Shown: positions 50,214-58,518, counted from the stretch's first letter. The stretch: DNA of 64,000 bases from Polyangiaceae bacterium (GCA_025936045.1 JAICUB010000001.1:1-64000); one strand, 5' to 3'. Program-made: numbers and translations. The notes: a model not told the origin generated them from the letters alone.

Positions 50214-51449
50214 TCACAACCCCGCGAAGAAATCGACCATGGCCTGCATGGCGAAGCACGGCACACCGTGCTCGGTGCCGCTGTAGCTCGGATCGTTGTG
50301 GGAGCACCAGATCGTCGGGACGACGCAATTGTCGTAGATGATGCAGCCCGGGTCGACCAGCGGGTGTCCCGAGTCCGTGCTGTTGCACGTCATCACGGAC
50401 GAGTACGGCTTCGACGTGTCGGCGCAGGCGTTCGACATCCGGAATTTCGCGACCGCGTTCTTCGCGGAGTCCGCGCTCCGCTGATTGTCGTTCTTACCGT
50501 CGATGTAGAGGACGGGCATCGGGAGGGCGACGTTGTACGGATCCGCGGCGACCGGCGAGATGCCCTTGAGGTTCAAATGGTCCGCGTCGCTCTTGTGCGA
50601 CAGGATGTTCACGAGGAGCTGCGCACCCGAGCTGTGCGCGATGGCGAAGACGCGGTTCTCGTCGATGCAGTAGTTCTGCAGGATGTCGTCGTACTGCGAA
50701 GTGATGCGCGAGACGTCGCCGCTGTAGTTGCTCCAGCATTGTCCGCTGTCCGGCGTGTTCGGGAACGTGCGGACGTAGCCCGTCTCGAAATCCGTGCCGT
50801 TCGTCAGGCTCACGAATTCGCTGTTCGGATTGCCGCAAGCGTGGAGCGCGATCAAAAGCGGATACGGCTTCGTGCCGTCGTAGGCCGCGGGGAACATGTG
50901 GAGCGACGTGTTGGCGACCTCGACCTTGCCGCCCGAGGGACGCCCGCCTTTGCCGCAACCTGGGCTCGGCTTCGCCGCGACGGAGTTGCCGCTGCCGGCC
51001 GCACCCCCGCTACCCGAGCCTGCTTGTGTTCCGCCCGAACCGGCGGCCCCGCCGCTCGCGTTGCGCCCTCCGGCGCCTGCACCTGTCCTGCCCGCGTTGC
51101 CCGTGCCGCCCGTCGCTCCGCGCCCGCTAGTGCCCCCGCTTGCAGCACCGGCCACATTCGAACCGCCAGTTCCCCCTTGGGCGCCGCCCGCGTTGCTCAT
51201 GCCGCCGCTCGAGCCGCCGCTGCCCCCGCTTCCACCGACCGCGCCCGCCGTTCCACCGGTGACCGCCGTCGTGCCGCCGCTTCCGCCGCTCGCGCCGCTT
51301 CCGCCGTTCGAAACACTGCCGCCGTTCCCGATGCTGCCGCCGCTTCCTCCGCTGCCCGGCGGAGTTGGGTCCGGATTCGGCGTTGCCGTCGAACAGCCCG
51401 CGAGGGCCCCAGCGAAGCACAGAGCGATGAAAGGAGCGGGGCTACGCAT
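50214..51449 (-). CDS. Secreted alpha/beta-hydrolase (CE1/feruloyl-esterase-like) lipoprotein
   Basis: The 411-residue protein has lipobox LAGC and a Gly/Ser linker to about 160. A hydrolase domain follows with PYPLLIALHACGNPNSEFV (oxyanion region), VFAIAHSSGAQLLVN (nucleophile Ser in the HSSGA elbow), PMPVLYIDGKNDNQRS and CSHNDPSYSGTEHGVPCFAM (likely catalytic His). It resembles polyhydroxybutyrate depolymerase/feruloyl esterases. The ATG at 51449 is chosen; a TTG two codons upstream is open. It overlaps the end of the DUF1552 gene by 8 bp, so it belongs to the same operon. The intergenic stretch 49958-50213 downstream shows nothing recognisable. Confidence 0.78.
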   Translation of the reverse strand: MRSPAPFIALCFAGALAGCSTATPNPDPTPPGSGGSGGSIGNGGSVSNGGSGASGGSGGTTAVTGGTAGAVGGSGGSGGSSGGMSNAGGAQGGTGGSNVAGAASGGTSGRGATGGTGNAGRTGAGAGGRNASGGAAGSGGTQAGSGSGGAAGSGNSVAAKPSPGCGKGGRPSGGKVEVANTSLHMFPAAYDGTKPYPLLIALHACGNPNSEFVSLTNGTDFETGYVRTFPNTPDSGQCWSNYSGDVSRITSQYDDILQNYCIDENRVFAIAHSSGAQLLVNILSHKSDADHLNLKGISPVAADPYNVALPMPVLYIDGKNDNQRSADSAKNAVAKFRMSNACADTSKPYSSVMTCNSTDSGHPLVDPGCIIYDNCVVPTIWCSHNDPSYSGTEHGVPCFAMQAMVDFFAGL

Positions 51450-52899
51450 GAACAACCGGTAAGTCCTTTCCGTTACTGGAGCCGAAGTTGGGACTCGCTT
51501 CTCCGGTCACGGCGGTGATGAGCGAATTGTAGAGCTGTCCGTTGTTCGCGTTGGCGGCGTCAACGTATTGCCCCTGCTTGATCGCGCCGCCGCCGTTGCC
51601 CCAGAGGATGAAGGGGACGTTCTTCATCGTGTGATTGCCTTCGGCGACATGGTTGGTCCAGAGGATGATGGCATTGTCCGCGAGCCCGCGGTCGGCAAAA
51701 TGCTTCAGGGAGTTCGCGAGCGTCGTCATGCGCACCTGATCGATCTCGGCGTGGGCGGCCTCCGCCGTGGAGCTCGTGCCGAGGGCGCCGTCCGATTGCG
51801 TGCGGTGACTGATGTAGTGAAAGTTCCAGTTGCCGAGCGTATCGTTCGAGGGGACCTGATACACGGTGTGGTCGGTACCGTCGCCCCATTGCAGCGTCCC
51901 GGTCCGGTTGTAGTCGCAAGCGAACGCGAGCGCGACGAGCCCCATGTGGAGCTCCACGATGTTCTCGATGCCGCCGTTCGGTACGTTCGTCGCGTTGTAT
52001 TTCCAGCTCGAGAGCGCGTCGTAAACGGACGTGTCGACGCCGTCGAGCGTGCAGCCGACGGTCGCCATCTGCTGGCCCATCTGCATCATGGTGCTCTCGC
52101 TGTCGCGGATTGCGTCGAAGTGCTGCTGCAACCGCTGCCTGTCGGCCACGCTGAGCTTCGGATTTTGAATCAGCGAGTTGAGCTCGGCGCGCACGAGGTC
52201 GTTCACGCTGTTGCGCTTTTTCACGAGCTCCTCGGCAAGCGGGTTCGACGTGCCGGTGCCCGTGCCGCCACCGGTGCCCGTACCGCCAGTCGTGCCCGTG
52301 CCGCTGCCCGCGGGTGAGGCGAGGCCGGTGAGCTTCTGGTAGAGCTTGTACGGGTTGTCGACCGACGCGCGCACTTTGCCGCTCGTGTCGAACGACAGTC
52401 GGTCGGCGATGTAGCCGTTCTTCAAATTGCCGGCATAGAGCGTCATCGGATCGTTGCCAGCGGTGTTGACGGCTTTCGAGATGACGTAGTCGACGGACGG
52501 TCCCGTCGCCGTCGCTTGTCCGCCGCCTCCGGTCGGCTGCATCGCAGTGAGGGCTTGCGAAAGGCCCTGCGCGTGCCCGCACCCCGTCGGTCCCGTGAGC
52601 GGAAAGTTGATGCCTCGAACGATGAGCAGATTTTTGGCCTGATCGGCCAGCGCATCCACGGCCTTGCCCGAGGAGAGCAACCCGTCGAGCGCGCCGGTGC
52701 TCGACGGCCAGAAGCGCTTCGGCTCGACGCCGCACGCGGCGCACATGAAAAACGTGAAGATCGGCTTGGCGTCCGCCGCCCAGGCCGAGCGCTCCGGCAA
52801 CCCTTCGAGAAACGGCAGGCCGATGGCGATGCCGCCGGCACCGTAGAGGAACGCGCGCCGGTTGACGACCTTGCGACGCTGCTTGCGAGAGTCGATCAC
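51442..52899 (-). CDS. DUF1552 family protein with Tat signal (485 aa)
   Basis: A twin-arginine signal (NRRAFLYGAGGIAIGLPFLE, R14/R15) starts the protein. The body follows the DUF1552 pattern: FFMCAACGVEPKRFWP, NLLIVRGINFPLTGPTGCGHAQGL, FDAIRDSE, NIVELHMGLVALAFACDYNRTGTLQWGDG, HYISHR and ADNAIILWTNHVAEGNHTMKNVPFILWG. A short Gly/Thr linker lies at about 195-215. DUF1552 proteins are usually encoded beside DUF1592/1588 proteins, as here, and are abundant in myxobacteria and planctomycetes. The function is unknown. The GTG start has GGAGGT upstream and overlaps the DUF1592 gene stop by 4 bp. Confidence 0.92.
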   Translation of the reverse strand: MIDSRKQRRKVVNRRAFLYGAGGIAIGLPFLEGLPERSAWAADAKPIFTFFMCAACGVEPKRFWPSSTGALDGLLSSGKAVDALADQAKNLLIVRGINFPLTGPTGCGHAQGLSQALTAMQPTGGGGQATATGPSVDYVISKAVNTAGNDPMTLYAGNLKNGYIADRLSFDTSGKVRASVDNPYKLYQKLTGLASPAGSGTGTTGGTGTGGGTGTGTSNPLAEELVKKRNSVNDLVRAELNSLIQNPKLSVADRQRLQQHFDAIRDSESTMMQMGQQMATVGCTLDGVDTSVYDALSSWKYNATNVPNGGIENIVELHMGLVALAFACDYNRTGTLQWGDGTDHTVYQVPSNDTLGNWNFHYISHRTQSDGALGTSSTAEAAHAEIDQVRMTTLANSLKHFADRGLADNAIILWTNHVAEGNHTMKNVPFILWGNGGGAIKQGQYVDAANANNGQLYNSLITAVTGEASPNFGSSNGKDLPVVHA

Positions 52900-54644
52900 T
52901 GTGCACCTCCAACGTGCGTCCGGAACGCGTCGTTCTGCACGAGCGCGAGCATCACCTGTTTGAGTGACCCTCCCGAAGCCATGCTCACGGCGCCGAGCGA
53001 CTCGATCACCGGTCGCTCCGCGTCCACCATGTCACGCTCGAGCGCGTAGCTCGCCATCTTTTTCGCCCAGCACTGGTGTGCTTGGGTTCCGCTCGCCAGC
53101 GCTTGCATGAGCTCAGGAGCGCCGCTAAACGTCACGTTACCCTCTGCGAGCGGATAGGTCCCCGTCGTGTCCACCGGTTGCCCGTTGTCCGTCGTGCGAT
53201 AGCGTCCGACGCCGTCGTAGTCCTCGAACGCGAAGCCGATCGGATTGATGTAGACGGTGTGACAAGGTGCTCCGCAACCGTTCGTGAGCCCCTCGTAGCG
53301 CTGGCGATTGCTCTGATTCATCTCGAGCGCCGGGACGGGCGGCAACATCGAGGCCGGTGGCCCGAGTTCCGCACACAGCGTGTCGAAGTTGATGCGCACG
53401 CCGCGATGAATCGAATCCGGGTCGTTATTGATGGCCCAAAGCGTCAAGTACGGGGCCTGCGAGTACCAGCCCGTGCGATCCGACAACGTCACCTGGCTCA
53501 CCCCGCTGCCCGCGACGCTCACGCCGTAGAGCGCGCCCATGAGCGGCCCGGCGAACCCGACGTTGGTGGTCAGGATGTCTTTGACACCGAGGTTCTTGCT
53601 GAAGATGTAGTCGAAAAAATCGGTCGCGGCCGTCGTGAACTCGGCTTTCAAGCCGTCGCTGTAGCCGTCCACCTTGTCCTTCGTGATGGTGTCGAACAGC
53701 GCGAGCTTGTAGAGCTGGTTGTGCATCTCGCGGATCGAGGCGACCGCGGCGGGATCCTCGAGCATCGTTTTCGCCTGCGCGACCGCGCCGTCCGCCGAAT
53801 CGAACGAGCCCTGGGCCGCGGCGTCGAGCATGGCGTCGCTCGGCGTCGTGTTGCGGATCCAGAGCGAGAGCTTGGCCGCCATCTCGTAGCCGGAGAGGGG
53901 CGCTCCGGCGTCGCCCATCTCGGTTCGATAGAGGAAGTTCGGCGACTGGAGCATCGCCGTGATGACGAGCGCCGCGCCCTTGGTGAACGCGCTCTGCGTG
54001 CCCGAATACGTCTTGCCCGAGGTGTAGAGGGCGGTGTAAGACGTGACCTCGGCTGCCGTGAGGTCGCGTCGAAATGCGCGACGCCCGAAAGTTTTGATGA
54101 AGGTGGCCGGATCGGTCGTGGCGACGACCTTTTGAAGTGCCGCGTCCGTCGTCGTCACGCTGGCGGCGACGGCTTCCGATGCACCCTGGAAGTCGGACCA
54201 GTTGTCGTTGTCGACGAAGACGACTCGCTCGTTGTTGTCGAAATCGGTGACGCCCGCGACCGCGTGCAAGAACTGGTTGGATTGCCCGGTGGGGGCGCTG
54301 AGCTTCAGGATGTCGTGGACGCTGTTCTCCCACTGGCTGTTCGTGAGACGGAGAAACCGGCTGTAGATCGGCGTGCCGTCCATCGCGACGGGGCTTGGTT
54401 GGCCGGAAAGACTGGTACTGCTACCTCCGGTGCCCGAGGCGCCCCCGCTACTCGCGCCCGTTCCGCCGGTCGCAGAAGCTGCGCCGCTACCACCCGCGGG
54501 GGAGGTGCCGGTTCCGCCACTTCCGCCGGTTCCGCTGCTGGCACCGGTTCCAATCAGGTTACCGTCGGGACCGGTGACCGTGGTCGTGCAGGCCACTAGG
54601 AGAGCGACGCAGGGACCGAGCGCGAGCGCGACGTACTTCCGCAT
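52896..54644 (-). CDS. DUF1592/DUF1588/DUF1595/DUF1587/DUF1585 lipoprotein (582 aa)
   Basis: After lipobox LLVAC (C19) and a Gly/Ser linker, the planctomycete/myxobacterial multi-domain order is visible. RFLRLTNSQWENSVHDIL is DUF1587, RAFRRDLTAAEVTSYTALY is DUF1595 and SPNFLYRTEMGD starts DUF1592. PDSIHRGVRINFDTLCAELGPP is DUF1588, and GFAFEDYDGVGRYRTTDNGQPVDTTGTY with the C-terminal helices is DUF1585. The CGAPCHTVYINPIGFAFE site resembles a c-type-haem-like CxxCH (here CGAPCH), as often seen in this family. The ATG at 54644 starts the signal peptide; an earlier start is open. It forms an operon with DUF1552 and an esterase. Confidence 0.9.
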   Translation of the reverse strand: MRKYVALALGPCVALLVACTTTVTGPDGNLIGTGASSGTGGSGGTGTSPAGGSGAASATGGTGASSGGASGTGGSSTSLSGQPSPVAMDGTPIYSRFLRLTNSQWENSVHDILKLSAPTGQSNQFLHAVAGVTDFDNNERVVFVDNDNWSDFQGASEAVAASVTTTDAALQKVVATTDPATFIKTFGRRAFRRDLTAAEVTSYTALYTSGKTYSGTQSAFTKGAALVITAMLQSPNFLYRTEMGDAGAPLSGYEMAAKLSLWIRNTTPSDAMLDAAAQGSFDSADGAVAQAKTMLEDPAAVASIREMHNQLYKLALFDTITKDKVDGYSDGLKAEFTTAATDFFDYIFSKNLGVKDILTTNVGFAGPLMGALYGVSVAGSGVSQVTLSDRTGWYSQAPYLTLWAINNDPDSIHRGVRINFDTLCAELGPPASMLPPVPALEMNQSNRQRYEGLTNGCGAPCHTVYINPIGFAFEDYDGVGRYRTTDNGQPVDTTGTYPLAEGNVTFSGAPELMQALASGTQAHQCWAKKMASYALERDMVDAERPVIESLGAVSMASGGSLKQVMLALVQNDAFRTHVGGAQ

Positions 54645-54779
54645 CACCCGGAGCAGTCGCGTCGGGGCCGCCATTCCGTCAAAAAATGAGGTCAGCGGGC
54701 CTGCGGGCGGTGGCGCCGGAATACTTTGCTGCACCTCGAATTCACGGCGCTTCTCAGCCGCTTTTGCCGCCGAGTCGGT

Positions 54780-55490
54780 CTACTCGGGCCCGCGCCGGGT
54801 CACGTCCGTCGCGAGTGCGTCGCTACAAATGAGCTCGGGCGTCATCCCGGTGTCCCGGTGGGCATCGACGAAGCTTCGGAAGACGCTAGGCTCGAAGCAA
54901 TCAGCCGTGAGGGTGAAGCCCCAGCTCGACGCCGCCCACGCCGTCGAGAGGCCGGGATCGGGTGTCAGCAGCAATTGATTCGCGGCATCCTTCGGACAGC
55001 CCGACGCCGTGCAGCACGCGAGCGCCGGCTCCGTATCGGCGATCAGCTCCTCGGCCTGCGATACCTCGTCCTCGCAATCCGCACACGAGTAGGTCAGTAC
55101 GACTCCGCCGTGCTCGAGCGTGTGCACCCAGAAGCCCCGGGGAATCGCCGCGGAGTACACGCCGTAGCGCGGATAGATCGGGTAGTGGTCGCCCGCTGAC
55201 GGCGGATTCGTCTGGTATTCGACGGCGCTGCACGGCGGCACGTGAATCACGCTGGGGATGGGATACGAACGCACCACGGCGTTGCAGGTGCTGTTCGGAT
55301 CCGGCTCTTCGGTGATGGGGTCCGCTGGAGCACTGGGCGCGCCTTGCGCGGCGAGAAGCGCCGGCGTCGCGTCCCCGCAATAGCCGTTCGGGTCGACCTC
55401 GGTCGTGGAACCGCGAGCGCCGTGTTTGCCCGAGCAACAGGCGAGGAGCAGGCATAGCGAGCAGATGAGGCGGCTCGAAGATTCGATCAC
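54780..55490 (-). CDS. DUF3105 family lipoprotein (236 aa)
   Basis: The lipobox LLLAC (C18) follows a short signal. The DUF3105 core is clear: YQTNPPSAGDHYPIYPRYGVYSAAIPRGFWVHTLEHGGVVLTYSC, with the conserved HY and LEHG residues that may bind metal. Further Cys pairs (CADCED, CCTASGCP, ADCFEP) probably form disulfides. The function is unknown. The GTG at 55490 is preferred since GAGG lies 7 bp upstream and the signal peptide starts there; ATG 55517 and earlier starts are open. The 235 bp downstream of the sigma-factor gene (55491-55725) hold nothing recognisable. Confidence 0.82.
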   Translation of the reverse strand: MIESSSRLICSLCLLLACCSGKHGARGSTTEVDPNGYCGDATPALLAAQGAPSAPADPITEEPDPNSTCNAVVRSYPIPSVIHVPPCSAVEYQTNPPSAGDHYPIYPRYGVYSAAIPRGFWVHTLEHGGVVLTYSCADCEDEVSQAEELIADTEPALACCTASGCPKDAANQLLLTPDPGLSTAWAASSWGFTLTADCFEPSVFRSFVDAHRDTGMTPELICSDALATDVTRRGPE

Positions 55491-55725
55491 GGGCGCGCCT
55501 CGACCGGGCTCGAACATCCGACCGACGGCACGAGGGCGACCCAAGGTCGCGTGGCGACTTGCATGCGGTATCCCTTGCGCCACGTGGCGCTCTGCGCCGC
55601 GCCGGAGCGCCACGGCCGCGTTTGAATTTCGGCTCATGGCGCTCCGAGTCTCATCGCGGCGCGCGGCAACGTTGGTCCGCAGTCACGGCCGCACAAGGCC
55701 TCCTGCGTCGATAGCAGCGCGTCGG

Positions 55726-56307
55726 CTACGCGTGTCCGGAGACCGCGGCGCTTTTGCACGAACAATCGAGGCAGCCGTGCTCCGCGCACGTTCCGCACGA
55801 GCGGCCGACTTCGCGCCGTAGCGCGGCGCGGGCACGGAAGATGCGCACGCCCGCATTGCTGTCCGAAATGCCGGTGCTCTCCGCGTAAGCCTTGACGGCG
55901 ATGCCCTCGACGTCGATGCGCTGAAGGGCGTCCGCATATTCGGGCTTGAGCCCCGCGGCGAGGCGCGTCACGCATTCACAGGCGACGCGCGCGAATTCGG
56001 CGTCCGGCTCGCCCTCTCCGCCGAGCTCGGCAGCGAGCGCTTCGAGGCGACGGTTGGCGGACGCTCGTCGGCGGTGGTGGTCGATGACCGCGTTGCGGAG
56101 CATCCGGTAGAACCAGCCGACAGCTGATTCTCGGATCTCCTCGGCGCGGTCGAGGCTCTTCACGAAGGCGTCCTGCAGGATCTCCTCGGCGAGGGCGCGG
56201 CTCGCGACGCGTTGCTCGACGAAGCGCAAAAATTCGCGGTGGTTTGCCACGAGTCCTGCGACGACTTCGGGGGTCGTTTGCGGCACGGGCAGGGCGGTGT
56301 CTTCCAT
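55726..56307 (-). CDS. ECF-type RNA polymerase sigma factor with Cys-rich C-terminal tail
   Basis: The 193-residue protein has a region 2 (about 20-85; LAEEILQDAFVKSLDRAEEI, SAVGWFYRMLRNAVIDHHRRR) and a region 4 (about 115-168; LKPEYADALQRIDVEGIAVKAYAESTGISDSNAGVRIFRARAALRREV). A short tail CGTCAEHGCLDCSC follows, with Cys at 171, 174, 179, 182 and 184 and a His, suitable for metal or redox sensing. The ATG at 56307 is chosen at the start of the folded part. No anti-sigma gene lies next to it. It is divergent from a metallothionein gene with 109 bp between. Confidence 0.85.
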   Translation of the reverse strand: MEDTALPVPQTTPEVVAGLVANHREFLRFVEQRVASRALAEEILQDAFVKSLDRAEEIRESAVGWFYRMLRNAVIDHHRRRASANRRLEALAAELGGEGEPDAEFARVACECVTRLAAGLKPEYADALQRIDVEGIAVKAYAESTGISDSNAGVRIFRARAALRREVGRSCGTCAEHGCLDCSCKSAAVSGHA

Positions 56308-56346
56308 TTCGAGCGCAGTGTAAGACGCGCCACCCGTCTTGCACGC

Positions 56347-56372
56347 TGTAATGAACCGAATCGCCCTGCGTC
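56347..56372 (+). promoter_or_regulatory. Candidate ECF-type promoter of the metallothionein gene
   Basis: TGTAAT (56347-56352) and CGTC (56369-56372) are separated by 16 bp. This resembles the -35/-10 layout of many ECF sigma promoters (TGT-A- and CGTC types). The predicted start near 56380 leaves a short leader before the ATG at 56417. The divergent neighbour is an ECF sigma gene. Confidence 0.4.
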
Positions 56373-56416
56373 TTCCCTCCAGAACGGCCCACGAGGCCCG
56401 AGGACGGAGAAAAATC

Positions 56417-56569
56417 ATGGAAAACAGCAAACAGGCTCAGTGCTCGTGCGAGAAGGCGGCCTGCGAATGTGCGCGGTCCAAGCCGGAGCGCTGCACCTGC
56501 GGCGAGAACTGCGGCTGCCGCGCGGCTTGCGTCTGCGCGAGCGGGTGCGGCTGTAAGGACACGCGCTAG
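56417..56569 (+). CDS. Metallothionein-like small Cys-rich protein (50 aa)
   Basis: The protein has twelve cysteines in 50 residues, mostly as C-x-C pairs (CSC, CEC, CTC, CGC, CVC, CGC). It has no aromatic residues and no His, and is rich in Lys, Glu and Ala. This is the composition of a bacterial metallothionein that binds Zn, Cd or Cu in thiolate clusters. The ATG at 56417 has GGAGA 7 bp upstream (56405-56409). It is divergent from an ECF sigma gene whose product also has a Cys cluster. A strong 13-bp hairpin follows the stop codon. A Cys-rich peptide of another function is possible but less likely. Confidence 0.85.
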   Translation: MENSKQAQCSCEKAACECARSKPERCTCGENCGCRAACVCASGCGCKDTR

Positions 56570-56576
56570 CTCACGG

Positions 56577-56610
56577 GGCTCGGGTGGGCTCCCGGCCGCC
56601 CACCCGAGCC
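56577..56610 (+). terminator. Strong hairpin after the metallothionein gene
   Basis: GGCTCGGGTGGGC (56577-56589) pairs perfectly with GCCCACCCGAGCC (56598-56610) around an 8-nt loop, 7 bp after the stop codon. There is no T-tract, as is common for hairpin terminators in high-GC genomes. Confidence 0.7.
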
Positions 56611-56634
56611 GCCCCGGGTCCGATCGCGCCGAAT

Positions 56635-56676
56635 CATTGTTGACGAACAATGGTTTCGTCTACACAATAGTTGTGT
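56635..56676 (+). promoter_or_regulatory. Promoter and two palindromic operators of the MFS-MarR operon
   Basis: CATTGTT-GACG-AACAATG (56635-56652) has perfect 7-bp arms. ACACAA-TAG-TTGTGT (56662-56676) has perfect 6-bp arms. Between and across them lie TTGACG (56640-56645) and CACAAT (56663-56668) with a 17-bp spacer. The MarR-family gene at the end of the operon is the likely binder. The predicted transcript start (about 56675) is only some 9 bp before the ATG at 56684 and no ribosome site is seen, so the mRNA may be nearly leaderless. Confidence 0.65.
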
Positions 56677-56683
56677 GCATACA

Positions 56684-58111
56684 ATGAAGCTGCGGCCGAA
56701 CCTCGTGCTCGCCATCTGCTGCTTGAGCTTGCTCCTCGTCTCGATGGACGTGACGATCGTCAACGTGGCGCTGCCGTCCATCCGGCGTGACCTCCGGGCC
56801 ACGACGGCCGGGCTGCAGTGGGTGGTCGACGCCTACACGCTCGTGCTGGCGAGCCTGCTCATGCTCTCGGGTTCGATCGCGGATCGGTTCGGCCGTCGGC
56901 GCGTGTTCCAGGTGGGGCTCACGCTGTTCACGACGGCTTCCGCGCTCTGCAGCGCGGCGCCGAATTTGAGCGTTTTGGTGGTGTTTCGCATGCTGCAGGC
57001 CGTCGGCGCCAGCATGTTGAACCCGGTTGCGATGTCGATCATCACGAACGTGTTCATCGAACCCAAGGCGCGGGCGCGCGCGATTGGGACATGGGGCGCG
57101 GTCGTCGGCGTGGCCATGGGGGTCGGCCCGCTCGTCGGGGGCTGGCTCACCCAGGCGGTAAACTGGCGCTCCATCTTCTGGATTAACGTGCCTATCGGCA
57201 TCGCGGCGCTCGTGCTCGCGCAGCTCTTCGTGCCTGAATCGAAGGCGTCGCGCGCGCGCCGGGCCGACCCGGTGGGCCAGCTCGCGATGCTCGGGGCCCT
57301 GGCGGCCGTGACGTACGCGGTGATCGAGGGACCGCGTCTCGGCTGGGGCTCGCCGCTCGTCGTGGGACTGTTCGCCGGCACCGTGCTCGCGGTAGTCGTA
57401 CTGCTCGTGTACGAGCCCCGCATCGAGGAACCCCTGCTCGATCTCCGATTTTTCCGCAGCGTGCCGTTTTCGAGCGCGACGCTCGTCGCCGTGCTCGCGT
57501 TCGGCGCTTTCTCCGGGTTTTTGTTCCTGAACGCGCTTTATTTGCAAGAGGTGCGAGGCCTCGCGGCGTTCACGACCGGCCTGTTCACGCTGCCGCTCGC
57601 GCTCGCCGCCGTGGTGTGCTCGCCCGTCTCCGGCTGGCTCATCGGACGGAGCGGCACTCGCTTGCCGCTCGTCCTCGCCGGCTGCGGCATGGCCCTGAGC
57701 GCGGTGTTGCTCGCGAGCCTCGACGGGACGACGCCGCTCGCGCGCGTGGTCGTGGCCTACGCGGTGTTCGGCGTGGGCTTCGGGTTGGTCAACGCGCCGA
57801 TCACGAATACGGCCGTCTCGGGCATGCCGCGCGCGCGAGCCGGCCTTGCCGCGGCCATCGCGTCAACGAGCCGGCAGGTCGGCGCGGCGCTCGGCGTCGC
57901 CATCGGTGGAACCATCGCGCAGGGTGGCCACGGCGCGGGCGGCGCGATGACGAGCGCGATGCGACCCTTTTTCGTGTTGGCGACGCTCGCAGGGCTCGGC
58001 ATCGTCGTGCTCGGGGTGCTCTCGAGCAGCGCCTGGAGCCTCGAGACGGTCCGGCGCACCGCCGCTCTCATCGAGGAGGGCGATCGGCCTCTGCCGGGAG
58101 CCGCATCATGA
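56684..58111 (+). CDS. MFS drug-efflux transporter, DHA2 (EmrB/QacA) family
   Basis: The 475-residue protein has about 14 membrane helices. The first helix carries LLLVSMDVTIVNVALPSIRRDL, the DHA2 signature. LSGSIADRFGRRRVFQVGL is the loop 2-3 motif A. Helix 5 has GTWGAVVGVAMGVGPLVGGWLT (motif C of drug/proton antiporters), followed by NWRSIFWINVPIG. It probably exports toxic organic compounds by proton exchange. The ATG at 56684 is chosen; a GTG at 56675 is in frame but lies inside the second operator. The stop overlaps the MarR gene (ATGA). Confidence 0.93.
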   Translation: MKLRPNLVLAICCLSLLLVSMDVTIVNVALPSIRRDLRATTAGLQWVVDAYTLVLASLLMLSGSIADRFGRRRVFQVGLTLFTTASALCSAAPNLSVLVVFRMLQAVGASMLNPVAMSIITNVFIEPKARARAIGTWGAVVGVAMGVGPLVGGWLTQAVNWRSIFWINVPIGIAALVLAQLFVPESKASRARRADPVGQLAMLGALAAVTYAVIEGPRLGWGSPLVVGLFAGTVLAVVVLLVYEPRIEEPLLDLRFFRSVPFSSATLVAVLAFGAFSGFLFLNALYLQEVRGLAAFTTGLFTLPLALAAVVCSPVSGWLIGRSGTRLPLVLAGCGMALSAVLLASLDGTTPLARVVVAYAVFGVGFGLVNAPITNTAVSGMPRARAGLAAAIASTSRQVGAALGVAIGGTIAQGGHGAGGAMTSAMRPFFVLATLAGLGIVVLGVLSSSAWSLETVRRTAALIEEGDRPLPGAAS

Positions 58112-58518
58112 GCAAGGCCGCCGATCGCGTTTGGAACACGCTCGTGAACGCCGTCATGGATACGCGCGAGGATTGGCGGCGGCGCGTGATCGAAGCGACG
58201 GGTCTTTCCTTCGGCCGCGTGCGGGCGCTCAAGCGCCTCGTCGACCGGCCTCTCGCGCTGAACGAGCTCGCCCGCTCGATGACGGTGGACGCGCCGGCCG
58301 CGACCGTGGCGGTGAACGCGCTCGAAAAGCAGGGCCTCGTCGTGCGCACGCCACACCCGACCAACGGGCGTATCAAGCTCGTTTCGCTCACGCCCGCCGG
58401 TCGCGCCGTGGTCTCCCGCGTGAAGGCCGTCACCGAGCGAGCGCCCGCGCCGTTCGCGAATCTCTCCGCGCGCGAGCTCGACGTGCTCGAACGGGCGCTC
58501 GAACGGATGAAGGAGTGA
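58108..58518 (+). CDS. MarR-family transcriptional regulator
   Basis: The 136-residue winged-helix protein has the HTH LALNELARSMTVDAPAATVAVNALEKQGLVVRTPHPTNGRIKLVSLTPAGRAVVSRV, with the conserved wing DxR-like segment (TNGR). Helical N- and C-terminal arms would form the dimer. It overlaps the efflux gene by 4 bp and is expressed with it. The two perfect palindromes in front of the transporter gene are its most likely targets, giving repression relieved by a small aromatic compound. The inducer is unknown. Confidence 0.9.
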   Translation: MSKAADRVWNTLVNAVMDTREDWRRRVIEATGLSFGRVRALKRLVDRPLALNELARSMTVDAPAATVAVNALEKQGLVVRTPHPTNGRIKLVSLTPAGRAVVSRVKAVTERAPAPFANLSARELDVLERALERMKE

